This document shows positions 1 through 5,169 of a DNA stretch of 5,169 nt, one piece after another. The number at the start of each line of letters is the position of its first letter. Position 1 is the first letter of the stretch. The stretch is from Treponema sp. (GTDB taxonomy: Bacteria > Spirochaetota > Spirochaetia > Treponematales > Treponemataceae), in assembly GCA_016293645.1 (NCBI GenBank), contig JAEDDW010000110.1:1-5169 (forward strand), written 5' to 3'. The notes below the pieces were generated by a model. The model was given only the letters and a program-made list of their open reading frames with translations, made no database searches and was not told where the DNA came from. Made by a program: the position numbers and the translations under genes.

Positions 1-140
1 TGGGCGAAGCGAAACCGTCTGACACTGGTACTTCTTGTTTAGACCTCCGAAAAAACTACGGCTAATAGAGGTGGCGGCTCCTGGATAGCGTGTCTGTTAT
101 GACTGTCAATAGTTGAAATAAGGGAAAAGGAGAAATGGCA
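1..140. other. Non-coding stretch downstream of the winged-helix gene, possibly structured
   Basis: No convincing gene lies here. The sequence shows a tandem GCGAA pair (4-8, 9-13), an imperfect inverted repeat between GTCTGA (17-22) and TTTAGAC (39-45), and a pair of arms ACCTC (46-50) and GAGGT (68-72) enclosing a short CCG/CGG pair around an A-run. In mobilizable Bacteroidales elements the DNA between the integration genes and the mobilization genes can hold the transfer origin or a leader of the next operon, and this position would suit either. No nick site or oriT family is recognised, so this is only a positional suggestion. An AAGGAG at 126-131 precedes ATG codons on the plus strand, but Bacteroidales rarely depend on such sites and no credible protein follows. 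Confidence 0.25.
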
Positions 141-983
141 TCATGAGTGCCTTGGGGTGTTGTGTGCGTCTTGCCACTCCGTGTTCTCCTCGTAGAGACT
201 TTCATCGGCTGGAGGCTGCAAGAGACAACCCTCGTCATCATAGACAGGAGGCGGCAGAAGTTCAACATAAGGTGTCTCTTCGCCTTGGTTGTAATCATCT
301 TCTGACGGCTGTCCAACCTCATACTCAAAATAGGTATCACCTTTCTCTTCCCTTTGTTTGAAGTCTTGTGGTATCGGAGAAGGATCTGAAAGTCCGTCCC
401 CGATGACATGAGAATTAACGAAAGGGGAAGAAGTATTATAAGAGGCAGGAACATGGGGCTGCTGAATGTCGGCAGTGGCAGGAATGACACTGCTGTCTTT
501 CTGCTGCCCTGTGCCATTGGAGAGATTGCCTCCCGAAGAGTAAACGGTTTCGGATGGGACATCGGACACCAATTTCTCTTGGGTGGCGGAAGTCACGGCT
601 TGACGGTTATAGAAAGGGTTCTTGATGGCTTCCTTGATGCCGTCAACGTACCAGAAGGCGATGCAGAGTATAGTATGGATGGAGGTGCGGTTGTTCCTCT
701 CGGTTGAGAGAATACCCACCTGATTGAACAGTTCCACCACCTTTGCCGCTGTCTTGCGGTCACACTTCCAAAGGGCAGACAACTCAACGGTTGAGATGGC
801 AAACTGCCCGATGGAGAGTGAAGCGGAGAAGCCTGTCTTCTGATAAACACTCGGCTTGATGGAAGCCATTGATACAAAAGTGTCGAAGGCGGTCATGCGG
901 TGGAAGCCCTGCCTGTCATCCTTCAAGAAATCGAGCTGCTCCTTGGTCAGCAGGATTCCGTATTTTATGCTTTGGTTACTCAT
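141..983 (-). CDS. Winged-helix/HTH domain protein with long acidic C-terminal tail, accessory gene of mobile element
   Basis: This 280-residue protein has no family I can name with certainty. Residues 1-125 look folded. Within them, about 55-100 read as a winged helix-turn-helix: a helix beginning SIGQFAIS, a turn, a recognition helix around CDRKTAAKVVELFNQVG, then ILSTERNNRTSIHTIL as the wing. The order resembles replication- or plasmid-type winged-helix proteins in which a helix is followed by 'hydrophobic-G-I/L'. Residues 130-280 are rich in Ser, Pro, Gln, Asp and Glu, lack hydrophobic segments and are probably disordered; the last 70 residues are strongly acidic. There is no signal peptide or membrane span, so it should be cytoplasmic and DNA-associated. 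The start follows an AU-rich leader without Shine-Dalgarno. A 111-base gap separates it from the upstream HTH gene; it holds only a weak -7-like box (TCTCTTTG, minus strand, 1021-1028), so read-through from the integrase is likely. A regulator or replication accessory role is inference. Confidence 0.75.
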   Translation of the reverse strand: MSNQSIKYGILLTKEQLDFLKDDRQGFHRMTAFDTFVSMASIKPSVYQKTGFSASLSIGQFAISTVELSALWKCDRKTAAKVVELFNQVGILSTERNNRTSIHTILCIAFWYVDGIKEAIKNPFYNRQAVTSATQEKLVSDVPSETVYSSGGNLSNGTGQQKDSSVIPATADIQQPHVPASYNTSSPFVNSHVIGDGLSDPSPIPQDFKQREEKGDTYFEYEVGQPSEDDYNQGEETPYVELLPPPVYDDEGCLLQPPADESLYEENTEWQDAHNTPRHS

Positions 984-1094
984 CTTGAAAAACTGATTAT
1001 TAGTGAAACGGATTACTCAGCAAAGAGAAAATGAATGTTTATTCTTTTTCCCTTTCGTAAAAAAGTAGATTCCGTGGTTCTATTGTCCATCATG

Positions 1095-1532
1095 TCATTC
1101 TTCTCCATTGGGTAATCTCTCATCCTTGTCCCTCTTCATGGAGGAAGGCTTGTTCTTCTTGCTCTTCTGCAACATTGCCAGATGAGCCTCGAAGTCTGCC
1201 TGTTCCTCCTGGGTCGGTTCGTAGGGCTTGTCCCAAGAGCCACCTGACTCAATCCATTTTATCAGCTGGTCTTTGAAGAAATAAAGCGTGTTGCCTCTCT
1301 TGTAGAAAGGGATGCGCCTCTCGGATGTGTAAGCATAGAGCGAAGAGACCTTCTTTCGGACAAAGGCACTTGCCTCTCTGATGTCCATAAGAACATGGTT
1401 ATCCTCGTTCGGAGCATTGCCGATTCTCTGACCAATGTCATCAAGACGAGTCATCATCGTATTGACCTTCGTCAGAAGTTCGCCAACTGCGCTGGGCAGT
1501 TGGTCGAACGATAGTGATTTGTTATCTTCCAT
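1095..1532 (-). CDS. MerR/HTH_17-type DNA-binding protein with coiled coil, probable excisionase (recombination directionality factor)
   Basis: This is a 145-residue small DNA-binding protein. Residues about 8-38 (LPSAVGELLTKVNTMMTRLD and following) have the heptad pattern of a short coiled coil, which suggests dimerisation. Residues 47-95 are a MerR/excisionase-like HTH: LMDIREASAFV is the first helix, KKVSSLYAYTSERRIPFYKRG carries the recognition helix and the wing turn with the typical 'R-IP-YKRG' element, and LYFFKDQLIKWIE closes the fold. The C-terminal 50 residues are charged, with a basic KKNKPSSMKRDK stretch, and probably flexible. Proteins of this type in Bacteroidales elements bend DNA at attachment sites and promote excision, or regulate excision genes. 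The gene starts 25 bases after the integrase stop codon in the same direction, so the two are almost surely co-transcribed, which supports a directionality-factor role. The start is the only well-placed ATG, preceded by GGATAACAA. The function is inferred from fold and neighbour, not from a named homologue. Confidence 0.85.
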   Translation of the reverse strand: MEDNKSLSFDQLPSAVGELLTKVNTMMTRLDDIGQRIGNAPNEDNHVLMDIREASAFVRKKVSSLYAYTSERRIPFYKRGNTLYFFKDQLIKWIESGGSWDKPYEPTQEEQADFEAHLAMLQKSKKNKPSSMKRDKDERLPNGEE

Positions 1533-1557
1533 TTGTTATCCTGATTATGTTATTCAC

Positions 1558-2697
1558 TTATGTCTGGTCACTCTCTGCCTTGGTTGGCATTTTGAGCGAG
1601 ATACGTTCTGCCGCATCACGTTTGAGTTCGTCCACCACATCGGCATACACCTGAGTAGTGGCAAGATTGCTATGGGTAAGCAGCTTGCTCACGGTGTAGA
1701 TGTCCGTTCCCTCTGCCAACTGCAAGGTGGCAAAGGTATGACGGAAGCAGTGGAAGGTGATGTGTTTCTCGATGCCGGAAGCCTTTATCCACGGTTTGAG
1801 ATACAATGCCACTGTACTGTTCGTGAGGTTCTTGAACACCTGTCCTGTGCCTCGCTCACCACAGAGCTGCAGAGCCTCTTCGCTGATAGGCAGGATTGCA
1901 GCGGTGGAAGTCTTCTTTGTGATAATGTCCATTCCCCAGCCGCCATCAGCCAACTTGACGATGTTCTCCCACTGGAGTCTGATGCAGTCAGAGAGGCGAA
2001 GACCAGTGAGGCAGGAGAAGAGACCTGCACGGCGAAGGACATCACTCTTGCAAGGAGTCTGAGACAACTGCAACAACTCTTCCTTGGTGAGGAACTGCCG
2101 CTTGTTGCCATGAGCCTTTGCACGCACAAGTTTCTTGGCAATGTTCTCTTTGAGCAGTCCGTCTTCGTAAGCAATGGCAAGGATGCACTTCAACTTGGTA
2201 AGGTTGTTGTTGGCAGTCGTACCCATCATGCGTTTGCCATTGTGCATACAGGCATCCGACAGCAGGTAGTCAAGAAACCCCTGGCAGTACGGAACTGTAA
2301 GGTCACAGAAACGACACTCACCATGGGTGTAGTTGTGGAAGTGCATGTAGGCGGTAGCCCAGTTCTGGCTGCTGCCACGTTCAATCATGAGATTCTTGAA
2401 GTATTCCAAGAAACTCTCCTTGCCCTTGTTGCGGTCGAGGAAGCCATATTCCTCATTGATGATGGACTCAGTCCTGCGGCACTTGATGATTTCCGCTTTC
2501 TGAATCATACTTTTGTTGTACTCCTGCTGAAAGCGTTCAACAGGGTTGGTGTAGATGTAAAGACCAAGGTACTCCCTGCGTGAGAGCTTGCCTGTCTTCG
2601 GGTTGCGGACTGGAGGATAGAAATCCAAATAGAGGGAAGTCTGTCCGTTCTTGATAGGTCGTCTCCGCACGGTGACCTTTGTACAAATGTTTGTCAT
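1558..2697 (-). CDS. int: Tyrosine-type site-specific recombinase (integrase), apparently intact
   Basis: This 379-residue integrase cuts and rejoins DNA through a covalent 3'-phosphotyrosine link to integrate and excise the element. Residues 1-60 resemble the arm-binding domain of Bacteroidales integrases (KVTVRRRPIKNGQTSLYLDF, then a REYLGLYIYTNP strand). Residues about 90-190 form the core-binding SAM-like domain. The catalytic domain runs from about 200 with all expected residues visible: R234 in TGLRLSDCIRLQW, a probable beta-hairpin lysine K262 in TKKTSTAAILPIS, H316 and R319 in HCFRHTFATL, H342 in LLTHSNLATTQVYADV and the nucleophile Y351. Length is normal for the family. The chosen ATG follows an AU-rich leader (AACAGTAACAAT) like that of the triple-HTH gene. 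A promoter-like box lies about 87-94 bases upstream. The stop codon is 25 bases before the coiled-coil HTH gene. It is of the same broad group as CTnDOT and NBU integrases, but which subgroup, and so which target site, cannot be told by eye. Confidence 0.95.
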   Translation of the reverse strand: MTNICTKVTVRRRPIKNGQTSLYLDFYPPVRNPKTGKLSRREYLGLYIYTNPVERFQQEYNKSMIQKAEIIKCRRTESIINEEYGFLDRNKGKESFLEYFKNLMIERGSSQNWATAYMHFHNYTHGECRFCDLTVPYCQGFLDYLLSDACMHNGKRMMGTTANNNLTKLKCILAIAYEDGLLKENIAKKLVRAKAHGNKRQFLTKEELLQLSQTPCKSDVLRRAGLFSCLTGLRLSDCIRLQWENIVKLADGGWGMDIITKKTSTAAILPISEEALQLCGERGTGQVFKNLTNSTVALYLKPWIKASGIEKHITFHCFRHTFATLQLAEGTDIYTVSKLLTHSNLATTQVYADVVDELKRDAAERISLKMPTKAESDQT

Positions 2698-2783
2698 ATT
2701 GTTACTGTTTTATTATTGTTTATGATATGTATCTGTGGATGCGAATAGCCATGGTCGCAACGCTTTAACTCTCAAATCCGATG

Positions 2784-2791
2784 CAAAGTTA
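2784..2791 (-). promoter_or_regulatory. Candidate Bacteroides-type -7 box for the integrase operon
   Basis: On the minus strand the bases read TAACTTTG, an exact match to the Bacteroides -7 consensus TAnnTTTG, and the following C gives the common TTTGC ending. A TTTT lies 17 bases upstream, a poor and closely spaced stand-in for the -33 TTTG element. The leader to the integrase ATG would be roughly 75-85 bases. The decamer CTAACTTTGC (2783-2792) is also 9 of 10 with GTANNTTTGC, the core sequence known for CTnDOT-type attachment sites, so the same bases could be a recombination site instead. Confidence 0.45.
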
Positions 2792-2835
2792 GATTGCCGT
2801 GAAAAGAGAAAAGTAATGATGGCTTCAAATACTGT

Positions 2836-2854
2836 CTGAATTTAACCTGAATTT
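2836..2854. repeat. CTGAATTT direct repeat, 11-base spacing, upstream of int
   Basis: CTGAATTT occurs at 2836-2843 and again at 2847-2854, separated by AAC. The 11-base period places both copies on the same face of the DNA helix, as expected for paired protein-binding sites. It lies about 45 bases upstream of the integrase promoter-like box and so could be an operator or an integrase arm site. With only two 8-base copies in AT-rich DNA, chance is not excluded. Confidence 0.35.
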
Positions 2855-3015
2855 GCTTTTGAGTATGATTTTACGCTAAAAATCGGACTTAAATGGGGTT
2901 TCAGTAGCGCATTTTATCTTATATCCGTTTCTCTGCGTTTGGGGTTTGTTTCGACCGTCAATGATAGCAGTTTCAGACCATTTGCAACGGCATGGGTCGT
3001 ATATGAGTTTGTTTC

Positions 3016-3741
3016 TCACTTCCGCTTTGCCTTGGTCGAAGTGCTGCTTTTCTCTGCCTTCTTGCGTGCAGCCTCCCAGTCTGCTTTCAGATAGTAGTTG
3101 GCTCTTCCGCCTTTGAACTTTCGGATTCTCACTCCATGAGTTTCTGCAAATCTGCGTACCTGTGTCTTGCCCAATCCGTAGAGCTTCATGATGTCGAAGC
3201 AGGTGTACCAGTCATCGGAAATGTTCTTTCCCTGTTCTTCATTATAAAGCCCGATGACCCTCTCTACATCTTCTTTCTTGAAGCATGTCGTACCCCATGC
3301 GTGGACTGATTGGAGTTGGTAGCGATTGCGGACTTCATAGAATCTGCCATACTTAATATCAAAGGTGCTCAACACCTCTGCCATCGTATAATGGGTGTCG
3401 TGGGTTACTCCATCAGGTGCTATTTCCCCAGCCTTGGGAGTCTTGCGACACTTTGCCAACTTATTGACTGAGCCTGTCTCGGCATCTTTCAACCTTTGTG
3501 CCTTCTTGGGAGTTGTCCCTTCTAACGATAGGGAAGAAGGGAGAACCACCTGATAACCTTGTTCCTTGGCTATTTCAAGGATGTCTTGCAAATAGATTCT
3601 TGTCATGCGCGTACCTAAATTTACGGCTCTGAGTCTGCCTTGGCGAATAAGGCTGCGTACTGTCTTGACGCTGATGCTTACTGCCAGTGCTGTTTCCTCT
3701 ACGGACATCAGCACGATTGGAATGCGAGTTGTTGTATTCAT
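3016..3741 (-). CDS. Triple helix-turn-helix (MerR/excisionase-like) DNA-binding protein
   Basis: This 241-residue cytoplasmic protein has three related HTH units. Unit 1 (about 11-58) begins LMSVEETALAVSISVKTVRS and contains LIRQGRLRAVNLGTRMTRIY. Unit 2 (about 118-165) begins YTMAEVLSTFDIKYGRFYEV and ends TCFKKEDVERVIGL. Unit 3 (about 179-226) begins YTCFDIMKLYGLGKTQVRRF and ends NYYLKADWEAARKK. Each shows the same plan: hydrophobic-x-x-hydrophobic start, recognition helix, a wing, then an aromatic or hydrophobic strand leading to a last helix. A basic linker (73-116) separates units 1 and 2; the tail is Lys-rich. Three units would let one molecule grip three adjacent sites. The ATG at 3741 is chosen over longer starts at 3777 and 3879 because it follows an AU-rich leader ending GGTAACA, similar to that of int, and because the 10-bp repeats upstream do not keep a reading frame. 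It lies upstream of int on the same strand. A role in excision or in regulating int is inference. Confidence 0.85.
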   Translation of the reverse strand: MNTTTRIPIVLMSVEETALAVSISVKTVRSLIRQGRLRAVNLGTRMTRIYLQDILEIAKEQGYQVVLPSSLSLEGTTPKKAQRLKDAETGSVNKLAKCRKTPKAGEIAPDGVTHDTHYTMAEVLSTFDIKYGRFYEVRNRYQLQSVHAWGTTCFKKEDVERVIGLYNEEQGKNISDDWYTCFDIMKLYGLGKTQVRRFAETHGVRIRKFKGGRANYYLKADWEAARKKAEKSSTSTKAKRK

Positions 3742-3804
3742 TGTTACCGTTATTTTTTGAATTTTGCAGTGACTCATGGGGGATGGTCCTTGACGGAAAC
3801 TTTT

Positions 3805-3839
3805 AAGAGGAAACAAGGGGAAATAAGAGGAAATAAGAA
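3805..3839. repeat. Three-copy 10-bp tandem repeat (AAGAGGAAAT type) in the leader of the triple-HTH gene
   Basis: AAGAGGAAAC (3805-3814), AAGGGGAAAT (3815-3824) and AAGAGGAAAT (3825-3834) follow one another without spacers, and AAGAA (3835-3839) begins a fourth. The period of 10 bases is close to one helical turn, so a bound protein would see every copy on the same face. The period is not a multiple of three, which argues against coding use. Such iterons commonly bind integrase arm domains, directionality factors or replication initiators; the number of repeats happens to match the number of HTH units in the gene just downstream. Confidence 0.6.
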
Positions 3840-3871
3840 CCCTCATTACGAACCGTGTGTCCCTCTGCCCA

Positions 3872-3890
3872 TGGTACAACCGTGGTACAA
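3872..3890. repeat. TGGTACAA direct repeat, 11-base spacing
   Basis: TGGTACAA is found at 3872-3879 and 3883-3890, joined by CCG. The 11-base period puts the copies on one face of the helix. The second copy overlaps the promoter-like box at 3888-3895, so binding here could control the triple-HTH gene. The related string GTACAAA recurs inside the palindrome TTTGTACAAA at the start of int (2678-2687). It could be an operator or an integrase core or arm site. Confidence 0.45.
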
Positions 3891-3895
3891 AATTA
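3888..3895 (-). promoter_or_regulatory. Candidate Bacteroides-type -7 box for the triple-HTH gene
   Basis: The minus strand reads TAATTTTG, an exact match to the -7 consensus TAnnTTTG. At the -33 position only a TTGC-like tetramer (3915-3918) is seen. Transcription would start near 3880 and leave a leader of about 140 bases that contains the 10-bp repeats. The decamer GTAATTTTGT (3887-3896) also matches 9 of 10 positions of the CTnDOT-type attachment core GTANNTTTGC. Confidence 0.4.
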
Positions 3896-3967
3896 CTCTA
3901 AACGGATGAAACTCGCAATAGGCGGTTGGAGCGTTATGTTAATGAATATGTATTGAAAATGAGCATT

Positions 3968-5169
3968 TTATGACGCTTCTCTAAGTTTTGTTTGGAGTTC
4001 TTTTCGATGCGTTTTAGTCCATATGACATGCATGTGGAACGACTTGCCGCTGCCCGAAGGACCCAAACAAAAAAAGTTCGAGTTGTCGGTCAGCTTCTCC
4101 TTTCCCTCCTTTCCTGTGATGTCGATGGCTACGGGCACGCCCTGGCGGTCGGTATAGTAGATCTTCAGCGGGGTGTCCTCATTGTGAACGATGCGCTCCT
4201 TGTACATCAGGCAGGTGGCAGCATCGCCGAGGGTGAGGAATCGGTCGTAGTCGGCATTCATGCCATAGCAGTTGCCGGGGAAGGAGTTGACGAACAGCTC
4301 CAACTGGTTGTAGGCCCGCTTGCTGATATGGATGCCCATGCGCGAGAAGGAGTTTTCGAGATGGTTGGTGCATTTCTGTATGTCGGTGTCGCCGCTCACT
4401 GCCACCACGAGGTTGTAGTGGGTATAGACGAGCTGCTTGCTCTCACGGGCTATCACCTCCTGCACACGCTTGATGTCCTCCACAGCCATCAGGTTGCTGG
4501 GGTTGGGCATGGAGGCATGGCGGTTTTTCTTCTTGTCGAGCAGGGCAAGCTCACGCTTCTGGTTGGGCACGAACACCATCTGGTTGAACACCACGCAGTC
4601 GGCTCCGGGCACGCTATCGACGATGCTCACGAGGTCAACGGGCATACTGGTGTTGTTCACCTCGATATTGGCGTAGGGACGGATGACCGACGGCAGGTTG
4701 GCACAATCCACATCCACAAGGCTATACACCTTGCAGCGGCGGTCGCCCATGCCGATGGTCTCGTCATCGACCTTGAAGTTGGTCATCGACACCACCTTGT
4801 CACGGAAGTTCATGGAGAAGAAGCGGTCCACATACTCGTTAGTTTCTGTCTTGCCGAGGAAGCGGGACTTCACACCTGCATCCCTCAGTTGGTCGTGCAC
4901 CTTGCGTATCTTCACCAAGAAGTCGCGCCATTTCTTGTTGTCGAACGACATCAGGCGGCTCTTCTTATTCTCCTGTGTGATGGTGAGGTAGCAGACGCTG
5001 TCAGTAAACGGTCTGCCGTTGAAATAGCGGAAGTAGCTCTCGCTCAGAAACTCATGATTAGTCGCACTCTCTTCCTTGAACGCCTTCCTCACAAACACAT
5101 CCTGCTTGTGCATGGCATAGCCTTCGCCCAAGGTCTGGGCAAGGGCGGCGAAGAGGTGGGTGAACTCAT
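3968..5169 (-). pseudogene. traG: TraG-family conjugation ATPase (VirB4-like), C-terminally truncated after Walker A; 5' end beyond window
   Basis: TraG of Bacteroidales conjugative elements is the VirB4-like ATPase that powers assembly of the type IV secretion channel at the inner membrane. The frame is open to the right edge, so 399 residues are visible and the start (probably some 50-70 residues earlier) is outside. Recognisable parts are the N-terminal block with LGEGYAMHKQDVFVRKAF (visible residues 13-30), the ESYFRYFNGRPFTDSVCYLT segment (about 43-62), the long middle domain with LPSVIRPYANIEVNN, the FPGNCYGMNADYDRFLTLGD segment, and the Walker A motif GPSGSGKS at visible residues 369-376. 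Family members normally continue for about 400 residues with Walker B and the rest of the ATPase. Here, after SFHM, 20 unrelated residues ending KTHRKELQTKLREAS lead to a stop. The ATPase cannot work. Base composition is clearly G+C-richer than to the left of 4033. The cause is probably insertion or deletion by the neighbouring element. Confidence 0.88.
4026..4035. other. 10-bp perfect palindrome ACATGCATGT at the traG break point
   Basis: ACATGCATGT is identical on both strands and sits exactly where recognisable TraG sequence ends (the last family-like codon, Met, is 4031-4033). To its right the DNA is G+C-rich traG; to its left it turns AT-rich. It may mark a recombination junction or simply be a chance palindrome at the edge. 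Confidence 0.35.

Larger units (their letters stand above)
2698..3015. other. 318-base AT-rich non-coding region upstream of the integrase
   Basis: No gene is seen on either strand. The stretch holds a probable integrase promoter box (2784-2791, minus), a CTGAATTT direct repeat (2836-2854), and the nonamer GTTTGTTTC twice (2944-2952 and 3007-3015), the second copy abutting the stop codon of the triple-HTH gene. A weak hairpin can form between GACCAT (2977-2982) and ATGGGTC (2992-2998), but no T-run follows it on the minus strand, so it is not a convincing terminator. Its position next to int makes it a natural place for arm-type binding sites or an attachment core. Confidence 0.5.
1..4033. 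mobile_element. Part of a Bacteroidales integrative/mobilizable element (integration module), right boundary near 4033
   Basis: A tyrosine integrase and three DNA-binding proteins lie on one strand beside a truncated conjugation gene, which is the usual make-up of the integration end of a Bacteroidales integrative or mobilizable element. The right boundary is set where recognisable TraG sequence stops (about 4033) and G+C content drops; the true attachment site could lie anywhere from about 3896 to 4033. The left end is not in the window, so no pair of attachment-site repeats can be compared. No relaxase, coupling protein, cargo or resistance gene is visible, so the type of element cannot be decided. 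The traG fragment may instead belong to the same, decayed element. Confidence 0.5.

Noticed and set aside
143..361. Plus-strand small open frame preceded by AAGGAG at 126-131
   Set aside because: A Shine-Dalgarno-like string is not informative in Bacteroidales, the frame is antisense to the winged-helix gene, and the product is Arg/His/Cys-rich with no known pattern.
62..562. Minus-strand open frame overlapping the winged-helix gene in another frame
   Set aside because: The translation is Ser/Pro/Arg-rich without any domain pattern and overlaps a better-supported gene in the same direction; it is a shadow frame.
1435..2583. Long plus-strand open frame (382 codons) opposite the integrase
   Set aside because: It is fully antisense to a well-supported integrase with all catalytic residues, has no recognisable domain, and its residue mix is what the complement of the integrase gene would give.
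2977..2998. Hairpin downstream of the triple-HTH gene as a terminator
   Set aside because: The stem has a bulge and no T-run follows on the transcribed minus strand.
3742..3879. Longer N-terminus for the triple-HTH protein starting at 3879
   Set aside because: The extra 46 residues cover the 10-bp tandem repeats, would begin downstream of a promoter-like box in leader sequence, and add no domain; the ATG at 3741 has the better leader and begins just before the first HTH unit.
3934..4029. 31-codon minus-strand frame starting within the palindrome next to the traG break
   Set aside because: It is short, AT-rich, does not continue TraG, and shows no family pattern; it is treated as junction sequence.
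4179..4991. Several open frames on both strands inside traG
   Set aside because: They are shadows of the G+C-rich traG coding frame, with no domain or start context of their own.
1..5169. A previously undescribed defence system or CRISPR array
   Set aside because: No nuclease, helicase, reverse transcriptase, toxin-antitoxin pair or spaced repeat array is present; the genes seen are integration and DNA-binding functions plus broken traG.

Overview
The window looks like a mobile-element integration module from a Bacteroidales genome (Bacteroides, Phocaeicola, Parabacteroides or Prevotella type). The grounds are a TraG-type conjugation ATPase of the kind carried by Bacteroidales conjugative elements, a Bacteroidales-style tyrosine integrase, small MerR-like helix-turn-helix (HTH) proteins of the HTH_17 kind, AU-rich translation starts without Shine-Dalgarno sequences, and promoter-like sequences matching the Bacteroides -7 consensus TAnnTTTG. 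No rRNA, tRNA, CRISPR array or insertion sequence is visible.

All five genes read leftwards on the minus strand. In transcription order from the right edge: (i) 5169-3968, a TraG/VirB4-like ATPase gene that enters from beyond the right edge and is cut off immediately after its Walker A motif; (ii) 3967-3742, an AT-rich control region with two kinds of helically phased direct repeats and a promoter-like box; (iii) 3741-3016, a protein with three tandem MerR/excisionase-like HTH units; (iv) 3015-2698, a 318-base non-coding stretch with another promoter-like box and a short direct repeat; (v) 2697-1558, a tyrosine recombinase with a complete catalytic set; (vi) 1532-1095, a second MerR-type HTH protein with an N-terminal coiled coil, probably a recombination directionality factor; (vii) 983-141, a winged-helix-like protein with a long acidic, probably disordered tail; (viii) 140-1, a short possibly structured non-coding stretch leading off the left edge.

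My reading is that an integrative or mobilizable element inserted into, or recombined with, an older conjugative element and destroyed its traG. The traG part is clearly G+C-richer than the rest (58% against 48% in one 60-base line sampled from each), and traG similarity stops at about position 4033, at a 10-bp palindrome. Integrase, coiled-coil HTH protein and triple-HTH protein would form the integration/excision switch, with the phased repeats as possible arm-type or operator sites. The winged-helix protein probably serves replication or transfer functions encoded further left. The most unusual items are the triple-HTH protein and the three-copy 10-bp repeat in its leader. The integrase and the traG fragment are secure; the roles of the HTH proteins and all non-coding sites are inferred.
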